This document shows, one piece after another, positions 32,181 through 40,532 of a DNA stretch of 47,212 nt; the stretch's first letter is position 1, and each line of letters opens with the position of its first letter. Location of the stretch: positions 1 through 47,212 of the forward strand of contig JBCDJJ010000019.1 of the NCBI GenBank assembly GCA_038747915.1, in the 5' to 3' direction. A program made the translations under genes and the position numbers. Below the pieces are notes generated by a model. It ran no database searches, was not told the origin of the DNA, and saw only the letters and a list, made by a program, of their open reading frames with translations. Source of the stretch: JBCDAP01 sp038747915. GTDB taxonomy: Bacteria; Planctomycetota; Phycisphaerae; Phycisphaerales; UBA1924.

Positions 32181-33539
32181 TCAGACGCCGCTGGGCGTCT
32201 CGCTCGCGGTGAGTGTGAGCAGTTCACCGTTGACGATGATCATCACCACATCGGCGTTGTCCTGATCGCTCGGCACGACCAGCATGCTAGACGGCGAGGC
32301 GTCGAGGTTGTGCCGCGCGATGAGCGCCCCGTTGCGAGCGTTGAGCACATCGACCGCGCCGCCGAAGGCCATCACATCGCCCTCGCCCCACATGTTCAAA
32401 CCGACGATGATCTCGTCGACACCATCCCCATCGAGATCGGCGCTTGTGATGTCGCAATCAACGGCGATGCCTCGTGGAACGTCCGGGCGATACACCCAGA
32501 GCCGTTCTTGAGCTGCGAAGAGGGCGATGTTGTGGCTATCGGTAGCGCCGATGTCATCGAAGCTCACCAGGATGTGCGGTGCGCCGTCGAGCTGCACCGC
32601 ATGAATGCCCCAGAAGGTGCCGAGGCCGTTTGCTTCGCGGAGGCGGACCTGCCGCACCTCACCGGTCGCGCCGGAGATGATCGAGAGCCGATTGCCGCCG
32701 GCCAGCGCGTGGTCCGTCACGCCGTCGCCATCCACGTCGAGTGTGAACGCCTGCCCGCCGGCGAGCATGATGTCGTCCTCGGGCCACTCGAGGGGGAACT
32801 CCTCCACGCCGACCTCGTCGAGCTCAATCGTTTGGTCGGCGTTGCCACCACCAAGGAACGCGCCCTCGCGCGCGAGGTCCACCTCGTTGTCCGTGAACGT
32901 TTCGGCCCGCCCGCGGAGGGCATCGAGTTCGGATTCGATCTCCTCTCGGCGCTCTGCGCCGAGCGCCATGGACTCGCCATCGAGCAGTTGGTCGATCACC
33001 CCGGTGAGCTCGTCCTTCATGCTTGCGCCGAAGCCGACATGCTTGTGCACGATGTTGCCGTCGGCATCGAGAATGAACGTCGTCGGGATGCCCGTGACCC
33101 CGAACTCATTGTTGATCGCGCCATCGGTGTCCATCACCTGCGTGAAGGTGATGTCGCGTGCATCCACGAAGCGCTCGACGAGGGCCCGGTTGCCACGGTC
33201 CTGGTTCATGCCCAGCACACGCACCCCGCGGTCGGCGTAGTCCTCGTGGATCTCCTGGATCTGCGGCATGGCGCGGACGCACGGCGGGCACCACGTGGCC
33301 CAGAAGTCGATGAGCACGATCTCGCCTTCGAGGTCGTCCAAGGAGAGCGGCTCGCCCTCGAGCGTGTCGGCGGACCACGTCGGCGCCGGACCGCCCGACA
33401 TCAGCTGCTGCTCGAGTTCGGAGATCCGCTCGAAGACCTCGCGCGGCGAGAGATCCTCGACGCCCTGCGCAGCGCTCACCGGGGCACCGGACACAACGAT
33501 CGCAGCGAGCGTCGCACGATATGAGCGAGAGATCGACAT
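32181..33539 (-). CDS. TlpA-like thiol-disulfide protein fused to an FG-GAP-like domain
   Basis: A 452-residue exported protein. Signal peptide MSISRSYRATLAAIVVSGAPVSA, a thioredoxin-fold domain with the redox motif WATWCPPC (80-87; Cys84 and Cys87) and a cis-Pro region VTGIPTTFILD (about 147-157), characteristic of TlpA/ResA/DsbE reductases that supply electrons or reduce disulfides in the envelope. From about residue 245 a second half with FG-GAP/VCBS-like calcium-binding phrases (DVDGDGVTDHALAG, DLDGDGVDEIIVG), suggesting a beta-propeller. A TlpA-FG-GAP fusion is unusual. Start 33539 has GAGGAAG upstream by about 7 bases. It precedes nothing on its own strand; the HD-GYP gene lies upstream, 118 bases away. 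Confidence 0.85.
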   Translation of the reverse strand: MSISRSYRATLAAIVVSGAPVSAAQGVEDLSPREVFERISELEQQLMSGGPAPTWSADTLEGEPLSLDDLEGEIVLIDFWATWCPPCVRAMPQIQEIHEDYADRGVRVLGMNQDRGNRALVERFVDARDITFTQVMDTDGAINNEFGVTGIPTTFILDADGNIVHKHVGFGASMKDELTGVIDQLLDGESMALGAERREEIESELDALRGRAETFTDNEVDLAREGAFLGGGNADQTIELDEVGVEEFPLEWPEDDIMLAGGQAFTLDVDGDGVTDHALAGGNRLSIISGATGEVRQVRLREANGLGTFWGIHAVQLDGAPHILVSFDDIGATDSHNIALFAAQERLWVYRPDVPRGIAVDCDITSADLDGDGVDEIIVGLNMWGEGDVMAFGGAVDVLNARNGALIARHNLDASPSSMLVVPSDQDNADVVMIIVNGELLTLTASETPSGV

Positions 33540-33657
33540 GTGAGGCTTCCTCGAGCAGCGCGTGACGGTGGGGGTGTCGGACCGGTTCTTCAGCGAACTC
33601 AGCATACCCGTCGCCGGGCTCGCCACACACGGTTGTACGGGTGGCTCGCCCGATGGT

Positions 33658-34860
33658 TCAGGCCGCTCGCCGGCACCACTCCGAGTCGTCCGCGTCCAGC
33701 TCGTAGAGCAGGTTGTCTACCGGGTGCCCGCTCGCACGAGCGACCAGCCGGTCGGGCTGAAGCGATAGGTCGATGACCGGGGTCGAGGCGTCGCCGCCAA
33801 GTGGGCGGACGACCGGGCGGCACGGGTACTCGGGGTTCGGCCGGACCACGACGCAGTCGCGGCCGTCGTCGAGACCGACCTTGGTGCCGACAGCGAAAGG
33901 CGGGAGCTGCCGCAGCATCGCGCCGCGGATCACCGGGTCGAACCAGCCCGTGAATCGCTCGCCCTGGAACGCGTGGAGCGCCACGATCGGCGGTTGCTTG
34001 AGCGACTCCGCTTTTCGCAGCAGGTTGTCCAAGACGTTGGCGGCCGCGAGGATCCGAGCGAACACGTGAAGCCGTGTGCCGTCCGGTGTCTCGGAGAAAC
34101 GAGAACCGAGCTTCGATGCCTGCGGCCATCCGCTCCCGTCGACCCGCTCATGGTGCAACAGCACCGCGAGCTTCGCAGAGGCCGGGATCGTGCTCGAATC
34201 AAGCAGCTGATAGCCCGCGATCGTGTGGTCTTCGTACTCGGGTGGAAACGCGTTCGGGTCGAGGTTGACCTCGTGCGTATCACGCAGCTTCGGCGGCAGC
34301 GTGGTCTTGCCGACGTCGTGCAGCATCCCGGCGAGGCCGAGTCCCGTCAGGTCCTTGGCGTGCCGGACGTTCGCGATCGAGGCCCGTTCCTCGATCACGT
34401 ATTCCTCGATCGCGAGCCCTGTCAGCACGCTCAGGTAGGCCACCGACGAGCAGTGCGCGAACAGCGGATCGTCCCCGCCGCGCAGCCGGGACGTGAGCGA
34501 GGCGTTGGTTTTGTTGGCGACGATCTGAGAGACGAATCCGCCCACGGCGCCGGTCAATGCCCCGATCTGCGCCGAGGAGAGCGTCTTGCGGGAGGTTTTG
34601 CCGAGCGCGCCGCTCAGGTCGGTGAACAGCTTCCGCTGCGCATCGGTCAGCTCGGTGCCCATGACCGAGAGGTCGAGATCCTCGGTACCCGAGGCGTCCA
34701 CCCATGCCTCCGACACACCCATATCGGCGAGTCGACGGATCATTCGCTCGTCGAGCGCCGTCTGTGCGCGGAGCAGCTCCATCGTAGGGCGTTCCGGGTG
34801 CATGATGGATGCGCCAACGGTCATCCCGGGCCGCAAGTCGTCGAGCGGGCAGAGCAGCAT
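33658..34860 (-). CDS. HD-GYP-like protein with variant motif
   Basis: A 400-residue protein of the HD-GYP branch, cyclic-di-GMP phosphodiesterases in bacterial signalling. The HD pair is at His181-Asp182 (LHDVGKTTLPP); His136 (FAHCSSV), His212 (DHTIAGY) and the HHERVDGSGWP block (236-246) fit the family, but the GYP signature reads GWP. The Asp normally found in the ADxxDAL segment is Asn275 (AAANVLDNLL), so metal binding may be altered. No receiver or PAS domain is visible; the first 130 residues are of unknown role. Start 34860 is very well supported by AAGGAGG eight bases upstream. The gene diverges from DUF58 and lies inside the MoxR/Bat-like cluster. Confidence 0.85.
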   Translation of the reverse strand: MLLCPLDDLRPGMTVGASIMHPERPTMELLRAQTALDERMIRRLADMGVSEAWVDASGTEDLDLSVMGTELTDAQRKLFTDLSGALGKTSRKTLSSAQIGALTGAVGGFVSQIVANKTNASLTSRLRGGDDPLFAHCSSVAYLSVLTGLAIEEYVIEERASIANVRHAKDLTGLGLAGMLHDVGKTTLPPKLRDTHEVNLDPNAFPPEYEDHTIAGYQLLDSSTIPASAKLAVLLHHERVDGSGWPQASKLGSRFSETPDGTRLHVFARILAAANVLDNLLRKAESLKQPPIVALHAFQGERFTGWFDPVIRGAMLRQLPPFAVGTKVGLDDGRDCVVVRPNPEYPCRPVVRPLGGDASTPVIDLSLQPDRLVARASGHPVDNLLYELDADDSEWCRRAA

Positions 34861-35007
34861 CCAGTGGACCTCCTTAGGGTCTGCGGGACTTCGGTTTGAT
34901 CGATCATCTGGGTGAGGTCGGGTCGGGCCTCGCGTCTCCCAAGGGGGGGCTCGATCGGCACAGACCGAACACCAGCGCCAGACTGCGGCCGGGCGGGCCG
35001 GCACCGG

Positions 35008-35019
35008 TACGATCCACCC
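35008..35019 (+). promoter_or_regulatory. Candidate -10 box of a leaderless transcript (TACGAT)
   Basis: TACGAT (35008-35013) ends exactly 6 bases before the GTG at 35020, as in the two cases at 27481 and 28083. It would drive the DUF58-to-NPCBM cluster. No -35 box is evident. Confidence 0.35.
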
Positions 35020-36033
35020 GTGCCCGGCCCCGCCGCGATCTCCGATCCCTCCAGCGCTGCCGGCCCAGGTGCCGTCGACGCCAGCACGTATTTGCACCCG
35101 CAAACACTGGCTCGGCTCGGCTCGATCGAGCTCCGCGCCAAGCACATCGTCGAGGGCGTCACGAGCGGCATGCATCGCAGCCGCCACTTCGGCTTCTCCG
35201 TCGAGTTTGCTCAGCACCGGCCCTATTCGCCGGGCGATGATCTCCGGCACCTCGACTGGAAGGTCTTTGGTCGGTCCGACAAGCTCCACCTCAAGCAGTA
35301 TGAACAGGAGACCAACCTCGATCTGGTGCTGCTCGTCGACGCGTCCGGCTCGATGAACTTCGGCACCCGCAACTACGCCGATGCGTCGGGCACGGGTCAG
35401 CGGCAGAGCCATCGTGGGCACGCACGCTGGACCAAGTACGACCACGCGACCGCGACCGCTGCAGCGATCGCCTACATGGCGATCCGTCAGGGCGACCGCG
35501 TCGGGCTCGGGATGTTCGCCGATGCACTGGTCGATGCGATCGACCGCTCGTCGCAGAAGGGCCAGTGGCGCAAGGTCGTCCGCTCGCTCGCCACGCACAC
35601 CGTCGAACGCCCGACCGACTTCCCGCGCGTGATCGATCAGACGCTCGGCAAGCTCAACACCCGGTGCCTGGTGACGATTATCAGCGACTTCTTCGCCGAC
35701 CCGCACCAGATCCGGGCGGCGCTCGCGCGGCTCCGGCACCGCCGGCACGATGTGATCCTCGTGCAGATCATGGACACCGCCGAAGCCACGTTTGCTCTTG
35801 ATGAGTCGGCGCCGTTCGAGGGGCTCGAGGGCGAGGGGCGGCTCCGTGTCGATCCCCGTGCGCTCCGCAAGGGATACCTCGAGGCGCTCGAACGCCACAA
35901 CACCACGCTCGACCGCCTGGTGCGTGGCTTTGGTTTCGACCTGGCCCGCACAACGACCAACGAGTGGCTCGGCCCGACGCTGGCCGCCTTCATGGCCAGG
36001 CGCAACGGCGCACTCAAACTGGGAGGGCGCTAG
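35020..36033 (+). CDS. DUF58 protein (VWA-like, MoxR-associated)
   Basis: A 337-residue cytosolic protein of the DUF58 family, whose members are encoded beside MoxR ATPases and carry a degenerate von Willebrand A domain. The family signature is visible: HRPYSPGDDLRHLDWKVFGR (66-85) and the metal site DASGSM (107-112), with later VTIISDF (strand plus Asp). It is probably a partner on which MoxR acts. GTG start at 35020; no Shine-Dalgarno, but a candidate leaderless promoter precedes it. The next gene starts 2 bases after its stop. Confidence 0.9.
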   Translation: MPGPAAISDPSSAAGPGAVDASTYLHPQTLARLGSIELRAKHIVEGVTSGMHRSRHFGFSVEFAQHRPYSPGDDLRHLDWKVFGRSDKLHLKQYEQETNLDLVLLVDASGSMNFGTRNYADASGTGQRQSHRGHARWTKYDHATATAAAIAYMAIRQGDRVGLGMFADALVDAIDRSSQKGQWRKVVRSLATHTVERPTDFPRVIDQTLGKLNTRCLVTIISDFFADPHQIRAALARLRHRRHDVILVQIMDTAEATFALDESAPFEGLEGEGRLRVDPRALRKGYLEALERHNTTLDRLVRGFGFDLARTTTNEWLGPTLAAFMARRNGALKLGGR

Positions 36034-36035
36034 CG

Positions 36036-38168
36036 GTGTCCTTCCTGCACCCGGTGCTCTTGGCGGCCGGCGTCGCCACGATCGGGATCCCCATCGCGAT
36101 CCACTTTCTGATGCGGCGTCGGCGGACGCCGGTGCCCTGGGCCGCGATGCGCTTCCTGATCGAGGCGTATCAGCAGCAGCGGCGCCGCCTCCAGCTCGAG
36201 CAACTCGTCCTCCTCGCCCTCCGCTGTCTCGCGCTGCTCCTGATCGCGCTCGCGGTTGCCCGGCCCATGCAATCGTCCAACGCCTTCGCCGATGCGCGCG
36301 GCGCATCGGACCTGTACCTCCTCGTCGACGACTCACTCACCGCGCACCTCACGAGCGAAGACGGCGAGATGGCCCTCGGTCGATTGAAGCGCGAGGCCAA
36401 CCGGATCCTCGACGGGCTCGGGCCTGCGGATCGCGCCGGGCTGATCACGCTCGCGCGGCCGGCCAACGGTGTGGTCGTGCCCGCGTCCGCCGATACCGCG
36501 TCCGTGCGCCGGTTGGTCAACGCGCTCGAGCCTACCGAGGCGCGTGCGGATGTCCAGGGCGCGCTCGACCTGCTTTCATCGGCGCCTGAGACCGATCGCC
36601 CGATCACGATCGCGGTGCTGAGCGAGTTCCGCGCCGGGTCGCTCGATCTGGATCGCCCGCTTCGCCCGGTACTCGGGGCACGTGCCGACGAGGTTCGACT
36701 GGTGCATGCCCAGCCGGCCTCCGGCGCGGCGGCCAACGTGTCGATCGTTCGGACCGAGCCCGCCCGACGTGTGCTGGCCGCCCGAGGCGAGGGGGTCAAT
36801 CTGGTGCGCGTCGAGCTCGCCCGCGCGGGCGAGGGTGGATCACCGCTCACGAGTGTGACGGTGACCGCCGCCGACGCCCCGGGAGCCAGCCGAGGCTCGC
36901 ATCGATGGACCGGCGGCGCGCGCACCGCGAGCGTCTCGCTCGAGCTACCGGAACTCCCACCGGTCGACGCCGCCGTCGGCGTGCGAACACGGATCGACCG
37001 CGATCGCCTCGAGGCCGACAACGAGCGCTGGGCGCTGATCCGCCGTGTGGAGGCAACCACGGTCGGTGTGATCGGGCGGCCCCGCTTCGACGATCGCCGG
37101 CTCGATCAACTGCCGCCCGGTGAGTGGGTGCGGCTTGCGCTCGCGCCGGTGGAGCGCGGGCCGATCGAGGTGTCGTGGCTCGAGCCGGGCTCGCTCGATC
37201 GCCCACGGCTCGCAGCGCTCGATGCTGCCGTGGTGACCAGGCCGGAGCTGCTCGCCGAGGCCGGGTGGACCGAGCTCTCGCGCTTCGCGCGCGAGGGCGG
37301 GCTCGTGCTCGTGATGCCGCCACCCGAGCCGGCGCCGGGGTGGGAGACGCGCCTCGCCGAGGCGTTTCAGCTCGCGTGGGCGCCGCGGTCGACACCCATC
37401 GAGTTCGACGAGCTGGACGGTCGCCTCGCCATCGCCGACCCGCCGGACGCCCTGCTCCGCCTGATCGGCTCGGAGATCACCGAGCTGCTCGGCGCGGTCA
37501 CGGTGGAGCGCGCGCAACCGGTCGAGACCTCCGGCCCCGCACCGGCGCGCCGCACGGTGGCGACGGTGGCGGATCAGCAGCCCGTCTTCGTGCGGCAAGC
37601 GATCGAGGCCGGCACGCTCGTGTACCTCGGTGTGGCGCTCGACTCGAGCTGGACCGACCTCGCGCTGCGGCCCGCGGTGGTGCCACTCCTTCAAGAGATC
37701 GTGCGACAGGGCGTTGGCCGGACGGTCGCTGGCCGCGAACTCGTCGCCGGCGAGACGCCCGAACCGCCGCCTGGTACCGCGACCTGGGAGCCGGTCGATC
37801 GCGCCGAGCCCTTCCCCCCGGGCGTGCCGATTCGCCGGGCCGGTGTGTACCGAGCGACAGACGCCGGTGGTCGCGTGCTCGCCTTGGTCGCCGCTCAGCC
37901 TGACATCGAGGGGTCGGACACGACGCCACAGCCCGGCGCGGCGATCGCGCGCCACCTGGCCGGTGCGCTCTCGCCCGATCCTGCCGAATCACTCGGTCGC
38001 GTGGGCATGATCGGTGACACCGGCGACTCGGCCGAGATGGCGACCGATGCGGCCCGCGACACCGGATGGAGTGTGTGGCTGTTCGCCGCCGCACTGGCAG
38101 TCGCCGCGATCGAGCTGGTGGTCGCGCGATTTGCGTCCCACGCCTTCCGGGAGGGACAGCGTGTCTGA
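36036..38168 (+). CDS. BatA-like N-terminal membrane domain protein with VWA-like region
   Basis: A 710-residue membrane protein. The N-terminus MSFLHPVLLAAGVATIGIPI and the RRRRTPVPWAAMRFL motif match the BatA amino-terminal domain, with two transmembrane helices (about 5-26 and 56-76). A VWA-like domain follows with DDSLT (98-102) in place of the metal motif DxSxS. The centre (about 280-620) holds beta-rich and class-I-amidotransferase-like segments (for example LAALDAAVVTRPELL), and a C-terminal helix (about 680-700). The large periplasmic centre probably binds a ligand or peptidoglycan, which is inferred. GGGAGGGC lies about 9 bases before the GTG start, and its 3' end overlaps the next gene by 8 bases. 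Confidence 0.85.
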   Translation: MSFLHPVLLAAGVATIGIPIAIHFLMRRRRTPVPWAAMRFLIEAYQQQRRRLQLEQLVLLALRCLALLLIALAVARPMQSSNAFADARGASDLYLLVDDSLTAHLTSEDGEMALGRLKREANRILDGLGPADRAGLITLARPANGVVVPASADTASVRRLVNALEPTEARADVQGALDLLSSAPETDRPITIAVLSEFRAGSLDLDRPLRPVLGARADEVRLVHAQPASGAAANVSIVRTEPARRVLAARGEGVNLVRVELARAGEGGSPLTSVTVTAADAPGASRGSHRWTGGARTASVSLELPELPPVDAAVGVRTRIDRDRLEADNERWALIRRVEATTVGVIGRPRFDDRRLDQLPPGEWVRLALAPVERGPIEVSWLEPGSLDRPRLAALDAAVVTRPELLAEAGWTELSRFAREGGLVLVMPPPEPAPGWETRLAEAFQLAWAPRSTPIEFDELDGRLAIADPPDALLRLIGSEITELLGAVTVERAQPVETSGPAPARRTVATVADQQPVFVRQAIEAGTLVYLGVALDSSWTDLALRPAVVPLLQEIVRQGVGRTVAGRELVAGETPEPPPGTATWEPVDRAEPFPPGVPIRRAGVYRATDAGGRVLALVAAQPDIEGSDTTPQPGAAIARHLAGALSPDPAESLGRVGMIGDTGDSAEMATDAARDTGWSVWLFAAALAVAAIELVVARFASHAFREGQRV

Positions 38169-40515
38169 GCTCATCTCCTGGCTGCTCGGTTCGCCTGCGC
38201 TCGACGCTTCAGACCCATCGGTCGGTGTCGGCTTCGCGCGGCCGATCGAGGCCTGGGCGTGGGCGGTCATCGCGATGATCGCACTCGGTGTGTCGGTGTG
38301 GTCGTACAGCAGGCTCGTCGGCTCGCGACCCGTGCGCGCAACGCTCGCCGGTGTGCGCACGCTCACGATTGTCTGGCTCGTGTTGTTGCTCGCGGGGCCG
38401 CAGTTGCTGCAGCGTCAGGAGTCGGTCGAGCGCGACTGGGTGCTGGCCCTGGTCGACCGATCCGCCTCGCTCGGCATCCGTGATGAGCTCGCGGCGGGCG
38501 AACGGGTCACACGTGATCGCGCGCTCCGTGGTGCGCTGGATGAGCAAGCGGTGGCGTTGGAGTCGATCGCGGCCGACCGTGAGCTGGTGTGGCTGGGCTT
38601 TGATGCGTCCGCGTACCCGCTCGAGTCCGAGCGCGGCGAGGCGACGCCCGAACTCGATGCGCCCGAGGGCCGCGTGACGGCGCTCGGGCGTGCGCTCGAC
38701 GGCGCGCTGTCGCGTGCCGCTGCCCGCCCGCTCGCCGGGGTCGTCGTGTTCACCGACGGCCGCTCGGTGGACGAGCCGACGCGCGCCGCCCTCCGCCGCC
38801 TTCGTGATGATCGGATCCCGGTGTACGCGGTGCCCCTCGGCGGCCAGGCCCGCGCAGTGGACCTGGCGCTCGGCGGTGCCGACTGGCCGCGCGCCTCGGC
38901 CCTCGGCGATGTCGTGCCCGTCCGTGCGCGTGTCGAGCGGCGGACCGCGGGTGATGAGCCGATCTCCGCGCGTGTGCGCCTCGTCGACGTCGACACCGGC
39001 GAGGAGCTCGAGTCCCGCGCGATCGACCTGGCCGGCGACGAGGTCGCGACCGAGGTCACGCTCGCCCATCAGCCCGCCGATGCGGGCGATCGTCGGTGGC
39101 GCGTCGAGGTGGTGAGCTCGGGCGGGCCCGACCTGGCGCCGGACAACGACCAGATCGACGTCGCGATCCGTGTGGTCGACGAGCCGATCCGCGTGCTCTA
39201 CCTCGACGGCTACCCGCGCTGGGAGCAACGGTATCTGCGCAACCTGCTCTTGCGAGAGGGCACCATCGTGTCGTCGGCGCTCATGCTTGCGCCCGAACGC
39301 GAGTTTCAGCAGGAGGGCAACATCGAGCTGAGCACGCTCCCGGTCTCGCCGGAGGAGTGGGCGGAGTTCGACGTTGTGGTCATCGGCGACATGACGCCGA
39401 GCGTGCTCGGTGAGCAGCAGATCGCGGCGCTCGCGGAGCACGTGTCGACGCGCGGAGGAGGCCTGCTGTGGATCGCGGGGCCGCGGCACACGCCCGCGCG
39501 GTGGGATGGCACGTCGCTCGAGCCGCTGCTGCCCGTCGCGAGTGGCGAGCCGGAGTCGTGGCGCGAGGCGATCACGCTCCGTCCGACGCCGCTGGCCGAG
39601 CGCGCCGGTGTGCTGCGTGTCGCCGACATCTCGGCCGAGTCGGCAGCTCTCGCCGAGGGCGTCGCGCCGGGGTGGCCCGACGAGCTGGCCGATCCGTTCG
39701 TCGGCTGGTCGCGCCTCCGCCAGGCGCACCGCCCGGCCCTCTCGCACCTCAAGCCCGCCGCCGAGCCGCTCGCGCTCGCGACCGGTGTCGACTCGGGCGA
39801 GACAGCGCCGGTCATCCTGACCATGCGCTACGGCGCCGGCCGCGTGACCTACGTCGCCACCGATGAGATCTGGCGGTACCGGTACGGCCGCGGTGAGATC
39901 TGGTACGAGCGGTTCTGGCTCCAACTCATCCGCCAGCTCGCGCGGCCGGGCCTTGCTGCGGCGGGTCGTCCTGCCGTTGTCGAGGTCTCGCCCGCACGCG
40001 GTGTGGTCGGCGAGCCCGTGCGCATCGAACTCCGTGTGACCGACGCCGCGCTCGGTGAGGACCAGGGCGCAGAGCGCCTCGTCCGCCTCCGGCCGGTCAC
40101 CGAAGACGGCGCCGGCCCGAGCACCGAGATCACGCTCCGCGCTGAGACAGAGGGTGCAGCGCGGTTTTCAGCGGTGTGGGCGGGCAACCGCGTCGGGTCC
40201 TACATCGTCGAGGCGATTGACCCGGATCTGATCGGACTCGGCGTTGAGAGCTCGTTCCAGCTGACCGAGCCGGCGGGCGAGCTGGCACGGCCCGAGCCCG
40301 ATCACGCGCTCCTCGAATCGCTCGTCGCGCAATCCGTGGGTGGCCGCGTGCTCGGGCTCGACCAGCTCCAGGAACTCGAGCACCTCCCGAATCGGAGCCG
40401 GCGTTTGGTCGATGAACGGGTTGAGCCGCTCTGGGACACCCCGCTCGCGCTGCTCGGTGTGTTGGTTTTGCTCGTGGTCGAATGGGTCGGCCGTAGAGTC
40501 ATTCGATTGGTTTAG
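38161..40515 (+). CDS. VWA-domain membrane protein
   Basis: A 784-residue membrane protein with N-terminal transmembrane helices (about 31-50 and 65-82), a VWA domain with intact metal motif DRSAS (99-103), a large extracytoplasmic part containing VLYLDGYPRWEQRYLRNLLL (about 345-364) and a class I amidotransferase-like (GATase1) fold segment (FDVVVIGDMTPSVLG, then a GGGLLWIAGPRH loop), and a final transmembrane helix ending RRVIRLV. The combination is typical of VWA/GATase1-like membrane proteins in MoxR clusters. The start overlaps the previous gene by 8 bases, with GGGAGGGAC upstream. The next gene starts 17 bases after the stop. Confidence 0.85.
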   Translation: MSELISWLLGSPALDASDPSVGVGFARPIEAWAWAVIAMIALGVSVWSYSRLVGSRPVRATLAGVRTLTIVWLVLLLAGPQLLQRQESVERDWVLALVDRSASLGIRDELAAGERVTRDRALRGALDEQAVALESIAADRELVWLGFDASAYPLESERGEATPELDAPEGRVTALGRALDGALSRAAARPLAGVVVFTDGRSVDEPTRAALRRLRDDRIPVYAVPLGGQARAVDLALGGADWPRASALGDVVPVRARVERRTAGDEPISARVRLVDVDTGEELESRAIDLAGDEVATEVTLAHQPADAGDRRWRVEVVSSGGPDLAPDNDQIDVAIRVVDEPIRVLYLDGYPRWEQRYLRNLLLREGTIVSSALMLAPEREFQQEGNIELSTLPVSPEEWAEFDVVVIGDMTPSVLGEQQIAALAEHVSTRGGGLLWIAGPRHTPARWDGTSLEPLLPVASGEPESWREAITLRPTPLAERAGVLRVADISAESAALAEGVAPGWPDELADPFVGWSRLRQAHRPALSHLKPAAEPLALATGVDSGETAPVILTMRYGAGRVTYVATDEIWRYRYGRGEIWYERFWLQLIRQLARPGLAAAGRPAVVEVSPARGVVGEPVRIELRVTDAALGEDQGAERLVRLRPVTEDGAGPSTEITLRAETEGAARFSAVWAGNRVGSYIVEAIDPDLIGLGVESSFQLTEPAGELARPEPDHALLESLVAQSVGGRVLGLDQLQELEHLPNRSRRLVDERVEPLWDTPLALLGVLVLLVVEWVGRRVIRLV

Positions 40516-40532
40516 ATCGCTCCCGAGGGTTC

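Noticed and set aside
34861..36336. N-terminal extension of the HD-GYP frame to 892 residues
   Set aside because: It runs antisense across DUF58 and the start of the BatA-like gene; the strong AAGGAGG at the 34860 start settles it.
38209..39924. 571-codon minus-strand open frame over the VWA gene
   Set aside because: Arg/His-rich shadow without any domain.
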